Positions 43,617-53,063 of a stretch of DNA of 64,000 nt are shown in pieces. The notes beneath the pieces were generated by a model, which was not told the DNA's origin, did not search any database, and was given only the letters and a program-made list of their open reading frames with translations. Numbering within the stretch: position 1 is the first letter of the stretch; every line of letters starts with the position of its first letter. A program made the position numbers and the translations under genes. Source of the stretch: Aquiflexum lacus (GTDB taxonomy: Bacteria; Bacteroidota; Bacteroidia; Cytophagales; Cyclobacteriaceae); the NCBI RefSeq assembly GCF_015476655.1, contig NZ_JABFHF010000007.1, positions 62,001-126,000 of the forward strand. Direction: 5' to 3'.

Positions 43617-44473
43617 TGTTAGGGTTTGTAAGGGTGAAAGTGTCCAAACAATATTTTTTTTCTTTTCTATTGGTCAATCTTTTTTGTCTGATGATGGCGC
43701 AGAATTCAAATGGGCAGCAATCAGAAACAGATTCATTCAGAAATACTGAGTTCTATAATTCGCAGCTTTTGTGGAATGGTATTTATACAAAATATAGAAT
43801 CGGCGAAAAGTTGTGGTATAATGGGGAATATCACGTCCGTACCAGAAATAACTTTGTAAATGAAATGGCTCAACTTTATATCAGAATTGGGTTATCTTAT
43901 CTTGTGACCAAAAATTTTGAAATCACAGGTGGAATTGTAACTCCGTTTTATTGGGTAAATGAAAAAGATTATCCTGAAAATACACCTTTGGATAAAGTAG
44001 TTCCTCAATTTCGTTTTTGGCAACAGTACCTTTTCATTCAGTCTGTTGGAAGGAGTAAAGTATACCATCAAATCAGAACAGAACAGAGATGGAGAAGAGA
44101 CTTTATTGTAGATTCTCCATTTGAATTAACACATAGGTTCAGATATAAAATAATGGCTTATATACCAATTAATAAACCTGAGTTGCAGACAAAAACATGG
44201 TTTGTTTCCCTTTACAACGAGGTTTTTATCCAAGCTGGGAAATCTATTCAGTTAAATTACTTAGAAGACAATAGGACTTTCGTAGGGATCGGTTATATCC
44301 TTAATGAGAATATTCAATTACAGACAGGTTACATGAAAAGCTTTCAGCAAAGGGCGAATGGATTTGATTTCAATAATAGGGATATCTTAAGAATCAGTGT
44401 ATACCATAATTTTGATTTTTACTACAAAAAGAAGATCAGTCAAGGTGAGAGTCTATTACCTAATTTTTATTAA
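43613..44473 (+). CDS. DUF2490-family outer-membrane protein
   Basis: A 286-aa protein with a signal peptide (about 1-35, ending SNGQ). The mature part consists of amphipathic beta strands: LWNGIYTKYRIGEKLWYNGEYHVRT, the FRFWQQYLFIQSV and YHQIRTEQRWRRDF stretches, FELTHRFRYKI, and the final strand ISVYHNFDFYY. This pattern (LW......, R.E.R.....HR.RY....) fits DUF2490, a barrel family of unknown function in Bacteroidetes. Translationally coupled to the preceding MORN-like gene. Confidence 0.8.
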   Translation: MMLGFVRVKVSKQYFFSFLLVNLFCLMMAQNSNGQQSETDSFRNTEFYNSQLLWNGIYTKYRIGEKLWYNGEYHVRTRNNFVNEMAQLYIRIGLSYLVTKNFEITGGIVTPFYWVNEKDYPENTPLDKVVPQFRFWQQYLFIQSVGRSKVYHQIRTEQRWRRDFIVDSPFELTHRFRYKIMAYIPINKPELQTKTWFVSLYNEVFIQAGKSIQLNYLEDNRTFVGIGYILNENIQLQTGYMKSFQQRANGFDFNNRDILRISVYHNFDFYYKKKISQGESLLPNFY

Positions 44474-44692
44474 GTCAAATACTTAGTGAATGACAATCAA
44501 ATTCAATAATTATTTACTGGAGGATTAATGTTGGGTATTCATTTTTCAAACTTGGTTGTTTATAATTTTTGAGGTTATAGTTTTGAACAGGCGGAATGCT
44601 CAAATTAGACGATGAATTTGGGATCAACCATGAGATTAGGTTTCAGCCTATCTGCAGAAATGATTTAATGTTTAAGCTTGGAGCTGTGTATT

Positions 44693-45796
44693 TTATAAAT
44701 TAGCCTCCGCATGGTCAACTGTTTCACCATTGATGGTGAGGTATCCCTTCATACAATCCGCAGTCATGCAGCTATGGATCGGCAGAATGCCCAATAAGTC
44801 GCCCACTTTCACTTGAGCAAGGAGTTCATCAGAAGCTTTGACAAGACCATGTTCTTGGGAAATACTTTTCAGAAAAGAGCGGCCTTGAGGAATGGTCCAG
44901 CCGTTTTCATTCAAGATTACCACCTCGCCAAAGTTTTTACCTCCATCAGGTTCTGTCAGGACATCCTTGGCCAAGTGTACCCCTCCGCCATGGATCAGGA
45001 TTTCTTTTCTCTCTTTTTTGATATCCACTATCGGCACCGCCAAGGCGACTGCGATATCTTCTCTTTTACAGCTACCAATATTGACTTGCATCATGTCAAA
45101 GAACACAAAGTTTCCAGGGCCAATTTCATCTACATCACCGAAGTCTTCAATCACAGCACATCCTGGTGTGTCTCCTATCCGGGTGATCAGTTTCGGGTAT
45201 TCAGAGCGGTATTTGTTTTTAAGCATATTAAGGGCAGAGAGGCTTTCTTCATAGATCTTGACTTTGTCAGCAGTATAGTATGTGTGTCCCGGATGAATAT
45301 AAAACCCCTTGAATCTGAGTTTATCTGTACTTTTTGCCTTTCTTAAAATGGCTTCAATCAGTCCAAAATCAGAAACTTCCACGCCGGTCCTACCATATCC
45401 TGCATCGATTTCAATAAAAAAACCAACAGGGTGATTCAGTTCATTTGCCAGTTTTTCAGTGACAGCTTCATTGATCAGCTGTACAGAAAGAGATTGGTTT
45501 TTGGCCAGATCACTGAGTTTTTTGGTTTCTAAGGGATTGAAGGGGAATGCGATGTGGATATTTTCCCAGCCATGGCCGCAAAAATATTCAGCCATTTTGA
45601 TGGATGAAACCGTGATTTCTGTAATCCCATACTCCTTTGCCCATTCCCCCACTATATGGGATTGTGCAGTCTTAAAATGCGGAACAAGTTTCTTTCCCTG
45701 AAACTTTGCTTTCATAGCCATTTTTTTCAGGTTGCTCCTACATATTTTTTCGTCCAATAATAAAGTGGGGGATGTGATTCGGGATAAGTATGACAT
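44693..45796 (-). CDS. D-threonine aldolase/D-serine dehydratase-family PLP enzyme
   Basis: The 367-aa protein has the alanine-racemase-type N-terminal barrel with the PLP lysine in LVPHFKTAQSH (K42) and the C-terminal beta domain with the zinc pair His341/Cys343 in ILPIHSCMTADC. Both match the D-TA/DSD1 group, which cleaves D-3-hydroxyamino acids or dehydrates D-serine. Substrate not predictable. Monocistronic. Confidence 0.88.
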   Translation of the reverse strand: MSYLSRITSPTLLLDEKICRSNLKKMAMKAKFQGKKLVPHFKTAQSHIVGEWAKEYGITEITVSSIKMAEYFCGHGWENIHIAFPFNPLETKKLSDLAKNQSLSVQLINEAVTEKLANELNHPVGFFIEIDAGYGRTGVEVSDFGLIEAILRKAKSTDKLRFKGFYIHPGHTYYTADKVKIYEESLSALNMLKNKYRSEYPKLITRIGDTPGCAVIEDFGDVDEIGPGNFVFFDMMQVNIGSCKREDIAVALAVPIVDIKKERKEILIHGGGVHLAKDVLTEPDGGKNFGEVVILNENGWTIPQGRSFLKSISQEHGLVKASDELLAQVKVGDLLGILPIHSCMTADCMKGYLTINGETVDHAEANL

Positions 45797-45900
45797 GTAA
45801 ATATTGTTATAATGGTTTCAAGCCTGAAATTAGGAAAAATAGCCTGAATAATTCAACCCTTTCAGGGTTGGGTGTTTAGGTAGGTTCATATTTCTTCAAT

Positions 45901-45955
45901 CCCCCGGATTTCCATCCGGGGCAAATAACCTTGCGGTATTCAACCCCTGTCGGCA
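45901..45955 (+). repeat. CCGGAT-AAATAACC-CAACCCC repeat, copy A
   Basis: CCCCGGATTTCCATCCGGGG is a near-perfect hairpin; AAATAACCTTGCGGTATT and CAACCCCTGTCGG follow. Best preserved plus-strand copy. Confidence 0.65.
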
Positions 45956-46134
45956 TTGGTGGTCAATGTACCTTTTACCCAAATAGAGGATTTTCTGGAA
46001 GTCAACGAATACGATATCAAATAAAAGACTTTAATCTTCTATGTATGCTGAAGGAAAACACCTCCGGATAGAAATTGAATACAGCATGTTCATTAGTTTA
46101 CTAATCTTTGAGAAATGACTATAAATAAAAACCC

Positions 46135-46189
46135 AAAACCCCGCAAGGGTTAAATACCTCTAAGTTATTTACTTCCCCGATGATCCTGA
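46135..46189 (-). repeat. CCGGAT-AAATAACC-CAACCCC repeat, copy C (degenerate)
   Basis: Read on the minus strand it keeps the order of hairpin (GGATCATCGGGG), AAGTAAATAACTTAGAGGTATT and the AACCCTTGCGGGG end, with several changes relative to copy A. Confidence 0.5.
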
Positions 46190-46234
46190 TAGCTTGAGAT
46201 GTAGGGGTAAATGGTCTTCTAGTCATCACCGCAC

Positions 46235-46299
46235 CCAACCCTACAGGGGTTTAATACAGCAAGGTTATTTACCCGGGATGATAATCCGGGGGTGGGGAG
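46235..46299 (-). repeat. CCGGAT-AAATAACC-CAACCCC repeat, copy B
   Basis: On the minus strand it reads CTCCCCACCCCCGGATTATC then ATCCCGGGTAAATAACCTTG, then CTGTATTAAACCCCTGTAGG, matching copies A and D over almost its whole length. Confidence 0.65.
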
Positions 46300-46568
46300 G
46301 CAGTACGGTTATTACCCCCACCAACCCCGACAGGGGTTGAATTATCCTTTCAACCCCAACACACCTTAGCACGGACTGCCTGCCGGTAGCCAGGATTGAA
46401 TTCTACTCAACCCTCCAAATTCCTCTTGGCTTTTCCCCTCCACATTGACTCCTAAATCACCTCCCCAAATCCCCAATCCACCATTGTCCCAATTACCTTA
46501 TCTTTCCTTTTAGGTTTTTTGGTATATTTAGAGCCAATTGAAAAAACCTAATAACCTACAACCGCTTT

Positions 46569-49500
46569 ATGAAAGTATTCACCCGTATCCCCAATCAATC
46601 CATTGCAATTCTGTTACTGATTTCATTTGGGTTTTCATGTGCCGAAAAAACACCTGTGGACCTTCGTATCAAGCAGATGGAACAGGAAGAAGTCAAACAA
46701 CTAGCTTCCACCATTGAATCTATGGTCAGCCCCAAATTGGCAGAAGGCCTTAGCCTTTCCTTATGGGCGGTGGATTCCCTGATTTTTGACCCCATTTCTA
46801 TTCAGGTGGATGATGAGGGTACGCTTTATTATTCAAGGACCAATCGTCAAAGAGATTCTGAATTTGACATCAGAGGACATCAGGATTGGGAAATAGAATC
46901 CATCAAATTGCAGTCTGTCGAAGACAAAAGAGCTTTCCTCAGAAAAGAATTATCTCCTGAAAGATCTGAATTCAATACTTGGCTGAAAGATCTCAATGGC
47001 GATGGTTCGCATGATTGGAGGGATATGTTGGTCCAAAAAGAACAGATTTATAGAGTTAAGGATACCGATGGTGATGGGCTAGCTGATTTTTCTCAGGTGA
47101 TGGTAGAAGACTTCCATGAAGAGGTGACTGACGTAGCCGGTGCAGTATTGATGCATGAGGGAGACCTGTTTGTAGGCGTAGGTCCAGATATGTGGAGACT
47201 GAAAGATACAAACGGAGATGGGCTGATGGATGAAAAAGAATCCCTTGCTCATGGTTTTGCGATCCATATAGGATTTGGTGCTCATGGGATGTCCGGAGCA
47301 AAAGTCGGCCCGGATGGAAGGATTTATTGGGGGATTGGAGATATAGGCTTCAACGGGACCGACAAAGAAGGCAAAGAATGGAAATATCCTAATAGAGGTG
47401 TAGTAGTCCGATCAAACCCTGACGGATCCGATTTTGAAGTATTTGCCATGGGAGTCAGAAATACCCATGAATTTACCTGGGATGAATACAATAACTTGAT
47501 TTCAGTAGATAACGACGGAGACCACAGAGGCGAAAGTGAAAGGTTGGTCTATCTCGTCAACGGTTCAGATACAGGATGGAGGATCAACTGGCAATTTGGC
47601 AAATACCGTGATCCCAATAACAATACCTACAAGGTCTGGATGGACGAGAACATGTACAAACCAAGACATGATGGACAGGCTGCTTACATTACCCCACCCA
47701 TTATTAATTATGTGAATGGACCAACAGGAATGGTCTATAATCCTGGTACAGCTTTAAGCCCGAAATGGAGAAACCACTTTTTTGTGGTTGAATTTGTGGG
47801 AACACCAGCTGGGTCTGGAATCCATGCCTTTACCCTGAAGCCAAAGGGAGCAACCTTTGAATTGGACAAGACTGAAAAAGTACTTGGCGGTGTTTTGCCG
47901 ACAGGATTGGATTTTGGACCTGAGGGTTCACTCTACCTTTCGGATTGGATCAACGGTTGGGGCACCAAAAACTATGGTAGGGTGTGGAAATTGGATGATG
48001 AATCCGAAAAAAATTCCACAGTGAGAATTGAAACAAAAAGACTTCTTGGTCTCGACTTGAAAAAATTATCCGAAGCTGATTTGGAAAAACAACTTTTTTA
48101 TGAGGATTTAAGGGTGCGGAGAAAAGCCCAGTTTGAACTGGCCAAAAGAGGGGAAAAGGGCGCGGCAGTTTTTGAATCAGTAATGAAGCAAGAGCAAAAC
48201 CAAATGGCCAGAATCCATGCCATTGTGGGCACAAGTCAATTGGCAAGAATGGTGGATATGAAATATGCTAAAGCAATTTTACCTTATCTGAAAGATCAAG
48301 ATCCTGAAATCAGAGCACAAGCGGCAAAGTGGTTGGGCGATATCAAATATCAGGATGTCGGACCAAATTTATTGGCTTTGTTAGTAGATGAACATCCGCG
48401 TGTCAATTTTTTTGCGGCAGAAGCCATTGGAAGAATCGGATACGAACCAGCTACCCCTTCATTGTTAGCACTGTTAGAAAGAAACAATGATGAGGATGCA
48501 TATATCAGACATGCGGTCACTTTGGCTTTGGCAAGATTCAATAACCCAGAACCTTTAATTGGCCTTTCAAATCACTACAGTAAGGCGGTCCGGCTTGGTG
48601 CGGTCTTGTCTTTGAGAAGGATGCAGGATGCAGGAATTGAGAAGTTTCTATCGGAAAGTGATGAATATATTTTGACTGAAGTCGCCCGGGCAATCAATGA
48701 TGATTTTTCCATAGAATCAGCCTTACCTGCTTTGGGAGATTTATTGACTACCACAAAATTCACCAATGAAGCCTTGATCAGGAGGGCAATCAATGCTAAC
48801 CTCAGGGTAGGCACTGAGAAGTCCATGCAAAATCTGATCATTTATATGTCAAACCCTTCTGCTCCAATCTCAATGAGAAAAGAGGCCATTGACGCACTTT
48901 CCACCTGGACCAAGCCTTCTGTCTTGGATAGGGTTGATGGAAGGTATAGAGGAGAAATAACAAGAGAGCCCGATTTGATCAGGGAAAAAGCATTCAAACC
49001 GTTGGTGACCATCCTTGCAGGACAAGAAGAGTCCCTTCGTGAAAGTACCGCCAATGCCTTGGGAAAACTTGGTATTGAAAGTGGATCAGAAGCATTATTA
49101 GCGTCGGTAAAACAGGATAAATCCAGTAAAGTTCGCATTGCAGCCATTCAGGCATTAGCCAAAATGAATGCAGGGAATACGGCCCAGGGAATTGAAGTAG
49201 CATTAGCAGATAGGGAAAAATCAGTCAGGATCGCAGGCCTTACCTTGTTGGAGCAATTGGATCTTGATGTACAGCTCAAAGTTAAATTATTGACTGAGGT
49301 AATTGAAAAACAGACTACCGAGGAAAAACAGGCTGCGATAGTGGCATTGGGCAAATTGCCTTATTCAGCAACCAAAGAAAGCTTTGATGTATTGATTGCC
49401 AAAATGGACAATAAAAATATCCAAACAGATGTTTTGTTGGAATTATCAGAAGCTATCGAAAATATCAATGATCCCGGACTGAAGGATAAATACGCCAAAA

Positions 49501-49979
49501 GTGAGGCTTCATTTTGGGAAGGCAATCAATTGGCCTCTTATCAAAGCAGTCTGAATGGTGGTGACCCTGTAAAAGGGAAGAGTTTGTTTTTGCAATCTCA
49601 AACTGGTCAATGTATGCGTTGCCATGCCATTGATGACATGGGCGGAAATGTAGGTCCCGCGATGGATGGAATAGCTTCCAAACTCAGCAAACAAGAATTG
49701 TTGGAATCACTGATTGATCCCAGCAAGCGCATCGCCCCAGGTTATGGTATAGTAACCTTGGACTTGGACAATGGGCAAAAAATCAGTGGTATATTGGGTA
49801 AAGAATCTCAAAAGGATTTGTTGTTGCAACAAGGATCCAAACCTGATACCTTGATTCAAAAAACCAATGTAGTAGCGCGAAAGGACGCTGCATCGAGTAT
49901 GCCTGATATGAAAGCAATATTGAGCAGAAGGGAAATCCGTGATCTTGTGAGTTATCTATCAACTCTGAAAGATCATTGA
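46569..49979 (+). CDS. giant haem-binding lipoprotein: beta-propeller, HEAT repeats, cytochrome c
   Basis: The 1136-aa protein has an SPII signal (lipobox ISFGFSC, Cys about 24). Residues about 50-470 look like the PVC-type membrane-bound dehydrogenase (DUF7133, sorbosone-dehydrogenase-like propeller: YRVKDTDGDGLADFSQVM, MSGAKVGPDGRIYWGIGDI, GVRNTHEFTWDEYNNL). About 490-980 are HEAT repeats (IRAQAAKWLGDIKYQDVGPN, VRIAAIQALAKM). A single c-type haem follows at CMRCH (1015-1019) with a late methionine-rich SSMPDM as possible axial ligand. It probably oxidises a sugar-like substrate in the periplasm. Overlaps the PIG-L gene by one base. Confidence 0.88.
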   Translation: MKVFTRIPNQSIAILLLISFGFSCAEKTPVDLRIKQMEQEEVKQLASTIESMVSPKLAEGLSLSLWAVDSLIFDPISIQVDDEGTLYYSRTNRQRDSEFDIRGHQDWEIESIKLQSVEDKRAFLRKELSPERSEFNTWLKDLNGDGSHDWRDMLVQKEQIYRVKDTDGDGLADFSQVMVEDFHEEVTDVAGAVLMHEGDLFVGVGPDMWRLKDTNGDGLMDEKESLAHGFAIHIGFGAHGMSGAKVGPDGRIYWGIGDIGFNGTDKEGKEWKYPNRGVVVRSNPDGSDFEVFAMGVRNTHEFTWDEYNNLISVDNDGDHRGESERLVYLVNGSDTGWRINWQFGKYRDPNNNTYKVWMDENMYKPRHDGQAAYITPPIINYVNGPTGMVYNPGTALSPKWRNHFFVVEFVGTPAGSGIHAFTLKPKGATFELDKTEKVLGGVLPTGLDFGPEGSLYLSDWINGWGTKNYGRVWKLDDESEKNSTVRIETKRLLGLDLKKLSEADLEKQLFYEDLRVRRKAQFELAKRGEKGAAVFESVMKQEQNQMARIHAIVGTSQLARMVDMKYAKAILPYLKDQDPEIRAQAAKWLGDIKYQDVGPNLLALLVDEHPRVNFFAAEAIGRIGYEPATPSLLALLERNNDEDAYIRHAVTLALARFNNPEPLIGLSNHYSKAVRLGAVLSLRRMQDAGIEKFLSESDEYILTEVARAINDDFSIESALPALGDLLTTTKFTNEALIRRAINANLRVGTEKSMQNLIIYMSNPSAPISMRKEAIDALSTWTKPSVLDRVDGRYRGEITREPDLIREKAFKPLVTILAGQEESLRESTANALGKLGIESGSEALLASVKQDKSSKVRIAAIQALAKMNAGNTAQGIEVALADREKSVRIAGLTLLEQLDLDVQLKVKLLTEVIEKQTTEEKQAAIVALGKLPYSATKESFDVLIAKMDNKNIQTDVLLELSEAIENINDPGLKDKYAKSEASFWEGNQLASYQSSLNGGDPVKGKSLFLQSQTGQCMRCHAIDDMGGNVGPAMDGIASKLSKQELLESLIDPSKRIAPGYGIVTLDLDNGQKISGILGKESQKDLLLQQGSKPDTLIQKTNVVARKDAASSMPDMKAILSRREIRDLVSYLSTLKDH

Positions 49980-50824
49980 TGAAGCAGGTTGCGATAGTTA
50001 TTTTGGTTGTTGTTTTAGCGGTAATTTTTTTATTGGCATTTTTGATGCTGTGGGGTAGGTTTATGCTTCATAATTCAGAGATTCCTGTCAAAAACCAATT
50101 GATAGAAGAGACTTCTCCCCAAACCATCATGACCTTTTTCTCCCATCCCGATGATGAAATTGCTGTAGGAGGAACTTTACTTTCTTTAAAAGAAGCTGGT
50201 CACAAGATTATACTTGTCTGTCTGACCAAAGGTGAGGCGGGACCTACAGGAGGGTTGGTAGAAAAAGAAGTTTTAGGGGAAACAAGAGCAAAGGAATTGC
50301 AGGAAGTGGCTTCAATTTTAGATGCCAAACTGGAACTCTTTGATTTTCCTGACAGCGGCTTAATAGAAATACCTCTTGATACCTTAAAGCAGGTTGCCAT
50401 TGAAATGATTGAAAAACATCAGCCGGATTATATCATCAGTTATGACAATAAAGTCGGGTTATATGGCCATCCTGACCATGTCATGACTTCCAAAGCAATG
50501 GAAGAAGTTTTCCTGGAAAATGGAGAAAGAGAGAGGTTTCCAGTAAAGAAACTTTTCCAATTGACCTTATCTCCTAAACAGATTCAGATAGCTTTGAAAA
50601 TTGCTCCGGGATTCCAAAGGAATTATCCCAAAGAAGGTCCCGGCTTACCTGTTCCAGACTTTGCTGTGAAGACAACTCCTTATTTTGAAACCTTGGTCAA
50701 AATGATTGAAGCCCATGCTACGCAGCAGGAGGTATTCAGAGATTTATTGCCCTACAGGGAAGAGACTCCTTCATTTATTTATTCGAGGATATTTGATAGG
50801 GAGTATTTTGCGGAGGTGAGGTGA
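49979..50824 (+). CDS. PIG-L family N-acetylglucosaminyl deacetylase
   Basis: From ATG 49979 (the stop of the preceding gene overlaps as TGATG) the protein has 281 aa. It has one N-terminal membrane helix (about 3-27) and the zinc motif FFSHPDDEIAVGG (HPDDE at 56-60), with the third ligand in YGHPDHVMTS. PIG-L enzymes deacetylate GlcNAc-containing sugars. Fixed pairing with the haem-binding dehydrogenase suggests a shared amino-sugar or glycan substrate (inference). Confidence 0.9.
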   Translation: MKQVAIVILVVVLAVIFLLAFLMLWGRFMLHNSEIPVKNQLIEETSPQTIMTFFSHPDDEIAVGGTLLSLKEAGHKIILVCLTKGEAGPTGGLVEKEVLGETRAKELQEVASILDAKLELFDFPDSGLIEIPLDTLKQVAIEMIEKHQPDYIISYDNKVGLYGHPDHVMTSKAMEEVFLENGERERFPVKKLFQLTLSPKQIQIALKIAPGFQRNYPKEGPGLPVPDFAVKTTPYFETLVKMIEAHATQQEVFRDLLPYREETPSFIYSRIFDREYFAEVR

Positions 50825-50853
50825 GAAAAGGATGAAGGAGAAAGGATGGGTTT

Positions 50854-50892
50854 AGAGACAAGAACCAAGAGACAAGAACCGAGATGCGAGAG
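50854..50892. repeat. GAGA-type repeat with 14-bp tandem unit
   Basis: AGAGACAAGAACC occurs twice in tandem (50854-50866 and 50868-50880), followed by AGATGCGAGAGG. Same style as the stretches at 31622, 32836 and 61290. Confidence 0.55.
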
Positions 50893-50981
50893 GAACCTTA
50901 TCAATAGCTTGTAGCTTCGTGATGTAGAGTCTTGTAACGCCCATTTTTAGGGCTCTGTTTTGAATGGAAACACTCACAAAT

Positions 50982-51018
50982 AAAAAAAAGCCCAAGGTTG
51001 ATACCATTGGGTCTTTTA
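50982..51018 (-). terminator. intrinsic terminator of the lipocalin-like gene
   Basis: GCCCAAGGT (50990-50998) pairs with ACCATTGGGT (51003-51012) with one bulge; on the minus strand TTTTTTTTA follows. Located 28 bp beyond the stop at 51040. A-rich and T-rich flanks make it usable from both sides. Confidence 0.7.
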
Positions 51019-51039
51019 TTTATTTTGAGAGGGGTCAAA

Positions 51040-51570
51040 TTATTTTACAAAATCAATTAAGATTTTAATGAAAACCGTATTTAAAGTTCCATCGTCATTA
51101 AAATCTTCCATTTCCTCTTCTGAAAATGAAAGGCTCAGCTTATTATTAGTTAATTCTTCCACATCAAATTCCTGAGGACCCTCGCTTGAAGTGATCGTTA
51201 ATTTGGTGTTGTTGCTATTAAGCTGATAGGTACCTGATTCCTGTACTGCTCCGTTTTCACGTACAGAATAGGTTCCGTCTGCGTTGAAAACAAAAGACGA
51301 ACCCTGAAGGTCTAGTGAATCTTCAAAGATACTTTCTATCAAACTTTCTAAAGCTGCAGCTTCTATTGGATCTTCACCATTGGCTATCAAGAACGCAGCA
51401 ATACCCTGATTGTCAACTAGGAAAGTAAGTTCTGAGTCACTATATGTCCAAGTCCCTACAATAGGGGAGGAATTATTTGGCAAATCATCATCGTCACTTC
51501 CGCAGGATGCTAATAGAGAAACTATTGATATTGCAGAAATAAAATAAAAGAGCTTCAATCTGGTTTTCAT
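51040..51570 (-). CDS. lipocalin-like lipoprotein
   Basis: A 176-aa protein with lipobox LLASC (Cys23), an Asp-rich tether (GSDDDDLPNN), then IVGTWTYSDSELTF and FVFNADGTYSVRENG...ESGTYQLNSNNTKLTI, the usual strand pattern of the lipocalin-like (DUF5004/DUF4923-type) domains abundant in Bacteroidetes. Surface or periplasmic; ligand unknown. Monocistronic with its own terminator. Confidence 0.85.
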   Translation of the reverse strand: MKTRLKLFYFISAISIVSLLASCGSDDDDLPNNSSPIVGTWTYSDSELTFLVDNQGIAAFLIANGEDPIEAAALESLIESIFEDSLDLQGSSFVFNADGTYSVRENGAVQESGTYQLNSNNTKLTITSSEGPQEFDVEELTNNKLSLSFSEEEMEDFNDDGTLNTVFIKILIDFVK

Positions 51571-51822
51571 AGTGTTTTGATTTAAATTAAAAATTGATTT
51601 TTAAATGATATTTAAAAGTAAGCCTAATAATCAGAATTATCAATTAAAATACCCTATATATCAACAATTGGATTTGTAGTTAATTTATTAAAAATCAGTA
51701 ATTTATCAACTAACTCCTTCAAGCTACAGATGTGGTCTTCCATTTGTTTATTCAAAAAAAGCCAACAATCTAAAACGCGCTAAATTACTGATATCAATTA
51801 GGTTGACTTGTCTGATCTTGAA

Positions 51823-53022
51823 TCAATACAGGAGGTATTTTTCCCTCATTTCTTTATAGATTTCAAGATCATTATGCCACGAATCTCTTATTTCTGATTC
51901 AGTTTTACCAGCTAAAATGTCTTTTCTAAGCTGATCATTTCCGGCAAGCTTGTCAAAAAAGTTATTGAAGAATTTTTCCTTCTTATCTGAAATATGATAT
52001 GCCTCCAAAAGATATTTGAGGGTGAATTGATGGTCCAAAGGTTCGTTTCTTAAATCCTTTCCGTAGCATTTTTTATCTTTTTGGGGTGGATTTTTTGACA
52101 TACCATCGATGCTGACAGGCATAAAAGTAAAATCCCCGAATTTAGGATCAGGATAGCCATAGACCTGAAAGGGAAAATAGGTCCCTCGGCCCAATGACAC
52201 ATCAGTACCTTCAAAGTAACAAAGTGAAGGATAAAGTCTGATGGCGGTGTCATTGGGTAAATTGGGAGATGGCTTTACCTGAAGCCCGTAGGGTATGGAA
52301 TGATTCCAGTTTTTCACAGGAATAATCTGGATGTTGCTTTTAACCTTTCCTTTTAACCAACCTTCACCGTTGATCATTTGAGCCAATTCACCTACAGTCA
52401 ATCCATGGACTACTGGAATAGGATGCATGCCTACAAAGCTTTCAAAGCCTTTTTTCAGAACCGGGCCATCCACATAATTCCCATTGGGATTGGGCCTGTC
52501 AAAAATCAAAAGCGGCTTTTTGTTTTCTGCCGCACTTTCCATGACATAATGCATGGTACTGATGTAGGTGTAAAACCTAACTCCGACATCTTGAAGATCA
52601 TAAATGAGAATATCCACATCAGATAGGGTGGGGGCAGAAGGTTTTTTATTGTCCCCATACAAGGATACGATGGGCAAGCCTGTACTTTTGTCGATTTCAG
52701 AATTAACTACTTCACCAGCATCGGCATCTCCACGAAAGCCATGCTCAGGCACAAAAACTTTGACTACATTCACCCCTTCCATCATCAGGTAATCTACCAA
52801 ATGCATATTATTTTTAGTGGTCAGGATTGAAGTCTGATTGACAATCAGTCCTACTCTTTTTCCTTCCAATATTGGCAGATATACCTCAGGTTGATCTGCT
52901 GCGGGTAATATCTGGGCTTGGATCACCTCATTCTCGGCAAAAACTGCTTTGTCAGGGTTTTTGCAAAATGCTGTAGTCTGTATTAAAAAAAGAACAAGAA
53001 TGATACATTTCAATGACTTCAT
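51823..53022 (-). CDS. namZ: exo-beta-N-acetylmuramidase NamZ (DUF1343)
   Basis: I choose ATG 53022 (MKSLKCIILVLFLIQTTAFC), which gives a clean signal peptide; the frame is open to 53064. The 399-aa protein has GKRVGLIVNQTSIL, VFVPEHGFRGDADAGE, SLYGDNKKPSA, IYDLQDVGVRFYTYISTM and LLIFDRPNPNGNYVDGP, all typical for DUF1343. NamZ releases terminal MurNAc from peptidoglycan fragments (known for the Bacillus enzyme). It acts in the periplasm in cell-wall recycling. Divergent from the FtsX-type permease gene with only a 41-bp gap. Confidence 0.9.
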   Translation of the reverse strand: MKSLKCIILVLFLIQTTAFCKNPDKAVFAENEVIQAQILPAADQPEVYLPILEGKRVGLIVNQTSILTTKNNMHLVDYLMMEGVNVVKVFVPEHGFRGDADAGEVVNSEIDKSTGLPIVSLYGDNKKPSAPTLSDVDILIYDLQDVGVRFYTYISTMHYVMESAAENKKPLLIFDRPNPNGNYVDGPVLKKGFESFVGMHPIPVVHGLTVGELAQMINGEGWLKGKVKSNIQIIPVKNWNHSIPYGLQVKPSPNLPNDTAIRLYPSLCYFEGTDVSLGRGTYFPFQVYGYPDPKFGDFTFMPVSIDGMSKNPPQKDKKCYGKDLRNEPLDHQFTLKYLLEAYHISDKKEKFFNNFFDKLAGNDQLRKDILAGKTESEIRDSWHNDLEIYKEMREKYLLY

Positions 53023-53063
53023 ATTAATTTGCGCTAGATTTCCACCAAAATAATCAAACTTCA

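Larger units (their letters stand above)
45797..46568. repeat. intergenic cluster of hairpin repeats
   Basis: A 772-bp spacer without genes, filled with related elements: a CAACCCT/AGGGTTG hairpin (45854-45870), element copies at 45901-45955 (plus), 46135-46189 (minus, degenerate) and 46235-46299 (minus), and another CAACCCC/GGGGTTG hairpin (46322-46339). The common unit is a hairpin CCCCGGAT...ATCCGGGG, then AAATAACCTTGCGGTATT, then CAACCCCT...AGGGTTG. Confidence 0.65.

Noticed and set aside
45797-46568. Possible CRISPR array
   Set aside because: The repeats are imperfect hairpins in both orientations with irregular spacing, and no cas genes are present; a dispersed-repeat cluster explains them better.
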